This document shows positions 1 through 5,555 of a DNA stretch of 15,786 nucleotides, one piece after another. The stretch's first letter is position 1. Each line of letters opens with the position of its first letter. A program made the position numbers and the translations under genes. The DNA lies in NCBI GenBank assembly GCA_049317465.1, contig JBMOIF010000052.1, forward strand, positions 1 through 15,786, read 5' to 3'. This stretch comes from CAIQIA01 sp049317465. GTDB lineage: Bacteria; Cyanobacteriota; Cyanobacteriia; PCC-6307; Cyanobiaceae. The notes under the pieces were generated by a model. That model had not been told where the DNA came from, made no database searches, and worked only from the letters and a program-made list of their open reading frames with translations.

Positions 1-410
1 TCGGCTTCGAGACCGAGGCCTTCGCCATCTGCGACACCATCCGCTACGTCAAGCCGCCGGTGCACACCATCTGCATCGGCCAGGCCATGGGCACCGCGGC
101 GATGATCCTCAGTGCTGGCGCCAAGGGCCAGCGGGCGGCCCTGCCCCACGCCTCGATCGTGCTGCACCAGCCCCGCAGTGGTGCCCGCGGCCAGGCCACC
201 GACATTCAGATCCGTGCCAAGGAAGTGCTGCAGAACAAGCACACCATGCTGGAGATCTTTGCTGAAAACACCGGCCGCAGCGTCGAGCAGCTGAGCCGTG
301 ATTCGGACCGCATGACCTACTTCACCCCCGACCAGGCTCTGGAGTACGGCCTGATCGACCGGGTGCTCTCGAGCCGCAAGGAGCTGCCGGCTCCAGTGCC
401 GGCAACCTGA
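1..410 (+). CDS. clpR: ClpR, catalytically inactive ClpP-family subunit (5' end missing)
   Basis: Partial gene cut by the left edge; the frame opens at base 3, giving 135 visible residues before TGA. It is the C-terminal two thirds of a ClpP-fold protein: the GQAMGTAAM, LPHASIVLHQP and EYGLIDRV stretches align with the neighbouring ClpP3. Against ClpP3 Ser101-His126-Asp176, this protein has Gly (visible residue 30), His (55) and Met (104). The nucleophile and the acid are therefore gone and only the His remains. This is the mark of ClpR, the non-proteolytic subunit that in cyanobacteria and plastids forms a mixed tetradecameric core with ClpP3, fed in the cytoplasm by ClpC. It lies 51 bp upstream of clpP3 on the same strand and is probably co-transcribed. 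The gap holds a CCGTTCCCAC direct repeat (423-432 and 438-447) and no Shine-Dalgarno. Genome annotations may label it clpP4 or simply 'Clp protease proteolytic subunit'. Confidence 0.9.
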   Translation, partial: GFETEAFAICDTIRYVKPPVHTICIGQAMGTAAMILSAGAKGQRAALPHASIVLHQPRSGARGQATDIQIRAKEVLQNKHTMLEIFAENTGRSVEQLSRDSDRMTYFTPDQALEYGLIDRVLSSRKELPAPVPAT

Positions 411-461
411 CAGCACCGGCCTCCGTTCCCACATCCCCCGTTCCCACCCCCCTCACCGACC

Positions 462-1064
462 ATGCCCATCGGCACCCCGAGCGTTCCCTACCGACTTCCC
501 GGCAGCCAGGTCGAGCGCTGGGTCGACATCTACACCCGCCTCGGTGTCGAGCGCATTCTGTTTCTGGGCCAGGAGGTGAATGACGCTGTCGCCAATGCCC
601 TGGTGGCCCAGATGCTGTATCTCGATTCTGACGACAACAGCAAACCCATCTACCTGTACATCAATTCACCGGGGGGGTCGGTGACGGCGGGCCTGGCGAT
701 CTACGACACGATCCAGTACGTCAAGTCTGATGTGGTGACGATCTGCGTCGGGCTGGCCGCCTCGATGGGGGCCTTTCTGCTGGGGGCGGGCACCAAGGGC
801 AAGCGCCTGGCCCTGCCCCACAGCCGGATCATGATCCACCAGCCCCTGGGGGGCACCAGCCAGCGCCAGGCCAGCGACATCGAGATCGAAGCCCGCGAGA
901 TCCTGCGCATCCGCGATCAGCTCAACGGTGAAATGGCGCGCATGACCGGCCAGACGATCGACAAGATTGCCCGCGACACCGACCGCGACTATTTCATGAG
1001 TGCCGACGAGGCCCGCGACTACGGACTGATCGACCGGGTCATCAGCCATCCCAGCGAAGCCTGA
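462..1064 (+). CDS. clpP3: ATP-dependent Clp protease proteolytic subunit ClpP3
   Basis: A 200-residue serine peptidase of family S14, full length for ClpP. The triad is intact: Ser101 in GLAASMGAF, His126 in MIHQPLGG and Asp176 in DTDRDYF. The oxyanion/substrate strand INSPGGSV (68-75) and the C-terminal YGLIDRV are typical. It degrades unfolded polypeptides delivered by a Clp/Hsp100 ATPase. Its position directly behind clpR identifies it as the ClpP3-type subunit of the ClpP3/ClpR core, as opposed to ClpP1 or ClpP2 (the latter normally beside clpX). The ATG start gives the expected short N-terminus, MPIGTPSVPYRL; no clear Shine-Dalgarno precedes it, which is common in cyanobacteria. No terminator is visible after the stop, and a 222-bp gap follows before ilvC. 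The family is certain; the paralogue number rests on context. Confidence 0.95.
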   Translation: MPIGTPSVPYRLPGSQVERWVDIYTRLGVERILFLGQEVNDAVANALVAQMLYLDSDDNSKPIYLYINSPGGSVTAGLAIYDTIQYVKSDVVTICVGLAASMGAFLLGAGTKGKRLALPHSRIMIHQPLGGTSQRQASDIEIEAREILRIRDQLNGEMARMTGQTIDKIARDTDRDYFMSADEARDYGLIDRVISHPSEA

Positions 1065-1068
1065 CGGC

Positions 1069-1185
1069 TCAGCTGCGGCCCGGGGGGGAGGGGAGCACCA
1101 TCTCAGCCACCAGCCGCTCGCCATCCACCGTGCTGGAGATGGGCATGCCCCCCCCCGCCCGTGCCGGATCCGAGGTTGAGACCAT
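1069..1185 (-). CDS. Doubtful 38-residue ORF in the clpP3-ilvC gap
   Basis: A minus-strand ATG at 1185 opens 38 codons ending at TGA 1069-1071, five bases from the clpP3 stop. The protein starts MVSTSDPARAGGG and contains an acidic middle, VDGERLVAEMVLP, which looks more protein-like than the Arg/Pro-rich shadows elsewhere. Against it: no ribosome-binding site, two long homopolymer runs inside it (a G7 and a C9 on the plus strand), and a start codon inside an inverted repeat that may be regulatory. I do not recognise the sequence. It could be the degraded end of a lost gene or chance. Confidence 0.2.
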   Translation of the reverse strand: MVSTSDPARAGGGMPISSTVDGERLVAEMVLPSPPGRS

Positions 1186-1210
1186 GCAGTTTGGACCTTG
1201 GCCTGCATGG
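1182..1210. promoter_or_regulatory. Inverted repeat upstream of ilvC
   Basis: CCATGCAG (1182-1189) and CTGCATGG (1203-1210) are perfect 8-bp inverted arms around a 13-nt spacer, ending 76 bp before the ilvC ATG. No T-run follows on either strand, so it is not an intrinsic terminator. The size and spacing would suit a protein operator or an RNA hairpin in the ilvC leader. No convincing -35/-10 pair could be placed around it, so the role is inferred. Confidence 0.35.
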
Positions 1211-1286
1211 GGGGCGGATGCCGACCTGACCCGGCGGCGGCGCTTTCGTAAAGTTGCTCCTTGCCCTGCCCGGATCCCGCGCCCTG

Positions 1287-2279
1287 ATGGCCCAGCTCTT
1301 TTATGACACCGACGCCGACCTCGGTCTGCTCAACGGCAGGACCGTGGCCATCATCGGCTACGGCTCCCAGGGCCATGCCCACGCGCTGAACCTGAAGGAC
1401 AGCGGCATCGATGTGGTCGTGGGCCTCTACGAAGGCAGTCGCTCGGCCGAGAAGGCCCGGGCCGACGGCCTGGAGGTGCTGGATGTGGCCGCCGCCGCCG
1501 CCAGGGCCGACTGGATCATGGTGCTGCTGCCCGACGAGGCCCAGCGCACCGTCTACGCCGCCGAGATCGCGCCGCATCTGACGGCCGGCAAGGTGCTGAG
1601 CTTCGCCCATGGCTTCAACATCCGCTTCGGCCTGATCGAGCCGCCGGCCGACGTGGATGTGGTGATGATCGCCCCCAAGGGTCCTGGCCACACCGTGCGC
1701 TGGGAGTATCAGAACGGCATGGGCGTTCCCGCCCTGTTCGCCGTGCAGCAGGACGCCAGCGGCCAGGCCAGGGCCCTGGCCATGGCCTACGCCAAGGGCA
1801 TCGGCGGCACCCGCGCCGGCATTCTTGAGACCAACTTCAAGGAAGAGACCGAAACCGATCTGTTCGGTGAGCAGGCGGTGCTGTGCGGCGGTCTCTCGGA
1901 ACTGGTGAAGGCCGGCTTCGAGACCCTGGTGGAGGCTGGCTACCAGCCCGAGCTGGCCTATTTCGAATGCCTGCACGAGGTGAAGCTGATCGTTGACCTG
2001 ATGGTCAAGGGTGGCCTCACCGCCATGCGCGACTCGATCTCGAACACCGCCGAGTACGGCGATTACGTGAGCGGGCCGCGGCTGATCACGGCCGACACCA
2101 AGGCCGAGATGAAACGCATCCTGAGTGACATTCAGGATGGAACCTTCGCCCGGCGTTTCGTGGCGGAATGCGAAGCCGGCAAACCCGAGATGGGCCGCAT
2201 CCGCGAGCGCGACAGCCAGCACCCCATCGAACAGGTGGGCAAGGGTCTGCGCTCGATGTTCAGCTGGCTCAAGGCCTGA
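1287..2279 (+). CDS. ilvC: Ketol-acid reductoisomerase (class I, NADP-dependent)
   Basis: A 330-residue short-form (class I) KARI. It isomerises and reduces 2-acetolactate or 2-aceto-2-hydroxybutyrate to the dihydroxy acid, the second common step of valine, leucine and isoleucine synthesis, in the cytoplasm. The Rossmann motif IIGYGSQGHAHALNLKDSG covers residues 22-40. The loop GLYEGSRSAEK (46-56) is the nucleotide-specificity region. The metal-binding ETDLFGEQ has Asp191 and Glu195, with Glu227 and Glu231 further on, and the PKGPGHTVR substrate loop is at 130-138. The frame is open back to 1254, but the start chosen is ATG 1287 (MAQLFYDTDADL), which matches the usual N-terminus; the extra 11 residues are not family sequence. 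A possible cis element lies at 1182-1210. The cobD frame follows immediately. Confidence 0.97.
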   Translation: MAQLFYDTDADLGLLNGRTVAIIGYGSQGHAHALNLKDSGIDVVVGLYEGSRSAEKARADGLEVLDVAAAAARADWIMVLLPDEAQRTVYAAEIAPHLTAGKVLSFAHGFNIRFGLIEPPADVDVVMIAPKGPGHTVRWEYQNGMGVPALFAVQQDASGQARALAMAYAKGIGGTRAGILETNFKEETETDLFGEQAVLCGGLSELVKAGFETLVEAGYQPELAYFECLHEVKLIVDLMVKGGLTAMRDSISNTAEYGDYVSGPRLITADTKAEMKRILSDIQDGTFARRFVAECEAGKPEMGRIRERDSQHPIEQVGKGLRSMFSWLKA

Positions 2280-2320
2280 GCCTGACCAGCCACCCCACCC
2301 CCCTGGCCGCATGGCTGGCG

Positions 2321-3289
2321 GTGGCCCTGGCCGCCGGCCTGGACCGGCTGCTGGGGGATCCGCGCCCATGGCCCCACCCGGTGGTGGCCATGGGCTGGCT
2401 GATCGCCCGATTGCGCGCCGGTGCCGAGGCCCTGGCGGGCGACCGTCCAGGGGCCCTGCGGCTGGCGGGCACGGTGATCACCCTGGTGCTGGTGGGCGGC
2501 AGCGCCCTGACGGGGCGGTGCATCGAGCAGCTGGCCCTGGGATGGCCCCTGGCCGGCGGTGTGCTGCTGGTGGCGGGCCTGGCCAGTGCCCTCGCCGGCC
2601 GCAGCCTACGGCTGGAGGTGGAGGCCGTGCAGAGGGTTCTGCCGATCCAGGCCGACGGTGATCTGACCGCCGCCCGCGGGCGGCTGGCCTGGATCGTCGG
2701 CCGTGACACCGACCGACTGGACCAGGGCGGCATCTTGCGGGCCCTGGCCGAGACCGCCAGCGAGAACGCTGTCGATGGCCAGCTGGCGCCCCTGTTCTGG
2801 ATGCTGGTGGGCGCCGCCCTGTGGTGCAGCGCTCCGGGGCTGCCGGGACCTCTGGCGCTGGCCTGGGCCTACAAGGCCAGCAGCACCCTGGACTCGATGC
2901 TGGGCTACCGCCGCGGGCGGCTGCGCTGGCTGGGGACCGCCGGCGCACGGCTGGACGACGGTCTCACCTGGCTTCCCTCTCGGCTCACGGCGCTCTGCCT
3001 GGGCCAATGGCGGAACGCCCGTCGCGACGGGCGACCCGATCCCTCCCCGAATGCCGGGGTGTCCCAGGCCGCCTATGCCCATGCCGTGGGGGTCTGCCTG
3101 GGGGGACTCAACCATTACCGCGGGGAGGCCCGCCGCAAACCGTTGCTGAACCGGCAGGGCCGGCCGGCGGAGGCATCCGACGTGGCAGCGATCCTGGCCC
3201 TCACCGGCCGTGTGAGCCTGGCCTGGCTGGGGGCCACCGGCGTGGCGGCCGCCGGGCTGCAGGCCTGGTGGATGCTGCGACCTCAGTAG
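2321..3289 (+). CDS. cobD: Adenosylcobinamide-phosphate synthase CobD/CbiB
   Basis: An integral membrane enzyme of cobamide synthesis that attaches the aminopropanol (phosphate) arm to adenosylcobyric acid, giving adenosylcobinamide (phosphate). From GTG 2321 the protein has 322 residues, the normal CbiB length. Landmarks are LLGDPRPWPHPVVAMG (10-25), WIVGRDT (124-130), ETASENAVDGQLAPLFW (144-160), AYKASSTLDSMLGYR (183-197) and SPNAG (242-246). Hydrophobic segments lie near 48-65, 78-95, 155-185 and 296-316. The start is uncertain: homology (WLAVALAAGLD) continues a few residues upstream, but between the ilvC stop and 2321 the frame offers only CTG codons (for example 2282, 2303). The nearest upstream ATG (2168) lies 112 bp inside ilvC and would add residues unlike the family. 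Close spacing suggests co-transcription with ilvC. The stop overlaps the converging sugar transferase gene by 7 nt. Confidence 0.92.
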   Translation: MALAAGLDRLLGDPRPWPHPVVAMGWLIARLRAGAEALAGDRPGALRLAGTVITLVLVGGSALTGRCIEQLALGWPLAGGVLLVAGLASALAGRSLRLEVEAVQRVLPIQADGDLTAARGRLAWIVGRDTDRLDQGGILRALAETASENAVDGQLAPLFWMLVGAALWCSAPGLPGPLALAWAYKASSTLDSMLGYRRGRLRWLGTAGARLDDGLTWLPSRLTALCLGQWRNARRDGRPDPSPNAGVSQAAYAHAVGVCLGGLNHYRGEARRKPLLNRQGRPAEASDVAAILALTGRVSLAWLGATGVAAAGLQAWWMLRPQ

Positions 3290-4008
3290 GCGCCGTTGTC
3301 GGAGGGCCAGAGCACCACGCCGATCGTGCGCCAGAGGATGGCCAGATCGCGGCGCAGGCTGGGGCGGGTCACGTACTGAACATCCAGGGAGACGCGGCGC
3401 GGATAGTCGAGGTTGTTGCGGCCCGACACCTGCCAGAGGCCCGTGAGGCCGGGGCGGACGCTGAGCACCGCATCCATCGACGGGCCATAGCGGGGCACCT
3501 CGGCCTGAACGATGGGACGGGGGCCCACCACGCTCATCTCGCCAAGGAGGATGTTGATCAGCTGAGGCAGTTCGTCGAGGCTGGTGACCCGCAGCAGCTG
3601 GCCCACAGGGGTGATGCGGGGATCACGGCGCAGCTTGTGATCCTGGGCGAACTCAGCCCGCAGGGTGGGGGAGGAGGCCAGCAGATCTGCCAGGCGACGG
3701 TCGGCGTCGAGCTCCATGGTGCGGAACTTGATGCAGCCGAAGCGGCGGTAACGGCGTCCCAGCCGCTTCTGCACGTAGAAGATGGGCCCCGGGGAGGTGA
3801 GCTTCACCAGCAGGGCGATGCACAGCAGCAGCGGCGCCCCCAGGCTGAGCAGGCTGAGGGCGAAGACAATGTCTCCTCCTCGCTTGAGAGCCGCCCGCGG
3901 CCTGACGAGGGCCTGGGAGGCCGCCTGGCGACGCAGTCGGGACTCGTCCTGGAGGAGTCCCAGGCTCGGCTGCTGCAGCGAGGGGCGGGAAAGCATGCCG
4001 CCGGACAA
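3283..4008 (-). CDS. Polyprenyl-phosphate hexose-1-phosphate transferase (WcaJ/ExoY-type sugar transferase)
   Basis: A 241-residue monotopic phosphoglycosyl transferase of the bacterial sugar transferase family. It transfers a sugar-1-phosphate from a UDP-sugar to undecaprenyl phosphate at the inner face of the cytoplasmic membrane, the first step of exopolysaccharide or O-antigen repeat assembly. After a variable 40-residue N-terminus come the re-entrant membrane helix (about 46-70), then FYVQKRLGRRYRRFG, KFRTMELD (94-101), the catalytic Asp145-Glu146 dyad in SLDELPQLINILLGEMS, VVGPRP (160-165) and the C-terminal GLTGLWQVSGRNNLDY. It is the short ExoY-like form, lacking the four-helix and CoA-binding-like N-terminal region of full WcaJ. 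It lies 59 nt downstream of the glycosyltransferase gene on the same strand, a probable two-gene unit. The sugar cannot be told from sequence. ATG 3996 is an alternative start. Confidence 0.93.
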   Translation of the reverse strand: MSGGMLSRPSLQQPSLGLLQDESRLRRQAASQALVRPRAALKRGGDIVFALSLLSLGAPLLLCIALLVKLTSPGPIFYVQKRLGRRYRRFGCIKFRTMELDADRRLADLLASSPTLRAEFAQDHKLRRDPRITPVGQLLRVTSLDELPQLINILLGEMSVVGPRPIVQAEVPRYGPSMDAVLSVRPGLTGLWQVSGRNNLDYPRRVSLDVQYVTRPSLRRDLAILWRTIGVVLWPSDNGAY

Positions 4009-4067
4009 CTGTCTGAACCGTACGAATCGGAACCCACAAGGCCCAGGGGCGCTGGGTCAGTGCCCGA

Positions 4068-5222
4068 TCAGGCACAGGGTCGATCGGCCATCCAGGCCTG
4101 CAGCACCTGGGCCAGCCGGTCGCGAAAGCGGTCGGGAGCGAAGCGTTCGGCATGGCGACGCAGCCGGTCGGCCGGCAGCCGGCGCCAGAGGCGAGCCTCC
4201 TCGAAATGCTGCAGGGCCGCCATCAGGTCCGCCAGCGACTGGCGGCCGAAGAACAGACCCGTGGCCGTGGCCGGGTCGTCGGACAGGCAGCGGACACTGT
4301 CCCTGAGTCCGCCGACCCCCAGGGCGACCACCGGCGCCCCGGCCGCCATGGCCTCGACCGGGGCAATGCCGAAATCTTCGACACCGGCATAGAGAAACCC
4401 GCGGCAGCGGCCCATCAGCCTGGCCACCTCATCGGCGGGGCAGCGGCCGAGAAAGCGCACGCTGGGACCGGCGAGGGCCTCGAGACGGCGGCGGTCGGGT
4501 CCATCCCCCACCACCAGCAGCGGCAGGGCAAGGCTGGTGCAGGCCTGCACCAGCAGGTCAACCCGCTTGTAAGGCACCAGCCGGCACACCGACAGGTAGA
4601 AGTCGTCGCGGGGCTGGCGCCAGTCAAAGCGGTCCACCGCCACCGGCGGGGGGAGCACCGTCGCCGGCCGGCCCCAGTAGCGGCGGATGCGCGCGGCGGT
4701 GAAGCGGGAGTTGGCCAGCAGGCGGTCGGGCCGCCCGGCACTCAGCACATCCCACAGGCGCAGACGGTGCAGCTGCCAGCGCACCAGGGGCCCCAGGGGG
4801 CCGCGGGCCAGGCGGGAGGCCTCGAGGTAGGCCTGCATCTGATCCCAGGCGTAACGCACCGGCGTGTGCACATAACTGATGTGCAGCTGGTCCGGAGCGG
4901 TGAGCACGCCCTTGGCCACGAGGTGGCTGCTGCTCAGCACCAGGGGATGGCCGCGCAGATCGAGCTGTTCGATGGCCAGGGGCAGCAGCGGCAGGTACTG
5001 CTGCACATGGCTCACGCCGAAGGGCAGCCGCTGCACGAACGAGGTGACCACGTGGCGACCGTGCAGCCAGCTGCCGGGGCAGCGACTCTCACCGTCCACC
5101 AGGGCGAACAGCTGGGGGCTGAGCAGGGCGTCCATCTCCCGCACGACCAGCTCGGCCCCACCCACCGAACGGGGCGAGAACCACTCGTGCACCAGGGCCG
5201 TGGGGAAGGGGAAGAGGGCCAT
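4068..5222 (-). CDS. GT4-family glycosyltransferase (GT-B fold)
   Basis: A 384-residue retaining glycosyltransferase of the 'group 1' type. The N-terminal half opens with TALVHEWFSPRSVGGAE (8-24), a glycine-rich acceptor-side loop typical of this subgroup, and contains SYVHTPVRYAWDQM (116-129). The C-terminal nucleotide-sugar domain has SVCRLVPYKRVDLL (211-224, with the donor-phosphate-binding Arg and Lys), LLVVGDGPDRRRLE (235-248) and the E-x7-E motif EDFGIAPVE (Glu282, Glu290) followed by AMAAGAPVVALGVGG. It is a soluble or peripheral cytoplasmic enzyme expected to add a sugar to a lipid-linked glycan. It is immediately upstream of the lipid-carrier sugar transferase, consistent with one exopolysaccharide or cell-surface glycan pathway. 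No Shine-Dalgarno is obvious. The gene starts 88 bp from the divergent small ORF at 5311, leaving room for a shared promoter region. Donor and linkage are unknown. Confidence 0.93.
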   Translation of the reverse strand: MALFPFPTALVHEWFSPRSVGGAELVVREMDALLSPQLFALVDGESRCPGSWLHGRHVVTSFVQRLPFGVSHVQQYLPLLPLAIEQLDLRGHPLVLSSSHLVAKGVLTAPDQLHISYVHTPVRYAWDQMQAYLEASRLARGPLGPLVRWQLHRLRLWDVLSAGRPDRLLANSRFTAARIRRYWGRPATVLPPPVAVDRFDWRQPRDDFYLSVCRLVPYKRVDLLVQACTSLALPLLVVGDGPDRRRLEALAGPSVRFLGRCPADEVARLMGRCRGFLYAGVEDFGIAPVEAMAAGAPVVALGVGGLRDSVRCLSDDPATATGLFFGRQSLADLMAALQHFEEARLWRRLPADRLRRHAERFAPDRFRDRLAQVLQAWMADRPCA

Positions 5223-5310
5223 CGGCGGAGCCTAGGCCCGCTACGAAAGCTCAACCCTGCTTGCCTCGCCCTGGGGGGATGACCAGGCTGAGGGCAGCCC
5301 GGATGGTGCC

Positions 5311-5553
5311 TTGGCCCTGCGTGCCCTGCTGGAAGAAGCCCTGAGCGAACCCTCGATCGGCAGCACCGATCGCTTCAGCTGGCATGCCACCCCAGTGGGC
5401 ATCGCGGCCCTCTGGACGGCGGGCTCGGTGCCCAGCCTGCCGCCCTTTGACCAGGCCCTGGTTGAAGCCAGGGCCGTGGGGCTCGACCTGAGCCGGGAGG
5501 AACGGGAGTTCCACCAGGTGCGCCAGGGCCTGGTGCTGCTGTTCCACAGCTGA
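5311..5553 (+). CDS. Hypothetical 80-residue protein (TTG start)
   Basis: I do not recognise this protein. The frame is open from a stop at 5233-5235. The first usable start codon is TTG 5311, and no ATG or GTG lies in frame upstream. The product is acidic and Leu/Ala/Glu-rich, with RALLEEAL near the start, a central FSWHATPVGIAALW and a C-terminal REEREFHQVRQGLVLL. Third codon positions are almost all G or C, as in the certain genes here, which favours real coding. The minus-strand frame over the same bases (5251-5547) gives an implausible Gln/Gly/Arg-rich product. The true start may be an upstream non-standard codon. It is divergent from the glycosyltransferase and ends 2 nt before the end of the giant peroxidase gene. 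No signal peptide or membrane segment is present. Confidence 0.6.
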   Translation: MALRALLEEALSEPSIGSTDRFSWHATPVGIAALWTAGSVPSLPPFDQALVEARAVGLDLSREEREFHQVRQGLVLLFHS

Positions 5554-5555
5554 GG

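Noticed and set aside
423..447. Direct repeat CCGTTCCCAC (423-432, 438-447) between clpR and clpP3
   Set aside because: It is too short and C-rich to assign a function; recorded only in the clpR entry.
1207..1251. A 14-codon leader-peptide-like ORF before ilvC (attenuation)
   Set aside because: It contains one Leu and no Ile or Val codons, has no ribosome-binding site, and no following terminator hairpin with a T-run. It does not fit a branched-chain attenuator.
666..2369. A 567-codon minus-strand frame across clpP3 and ilvC
   Set aside because: It lies antisense to two certain genes and its His/Gly/Ala-rich product resembles nothing.
4152..5282. A 376-codon plus-strand frame over the glycosyltransferase
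   Set aside because: The minus strand has clear GT4 motifs; this product is Gln/His/Gly-rich shadow.
5251..5547. A 98-codon minus-strand frame opposite the small hypothetical gene
   Set aside because: The plus frame has better amino-acid composition and third-position bias. At most one is real, and the plus frame is favoured.
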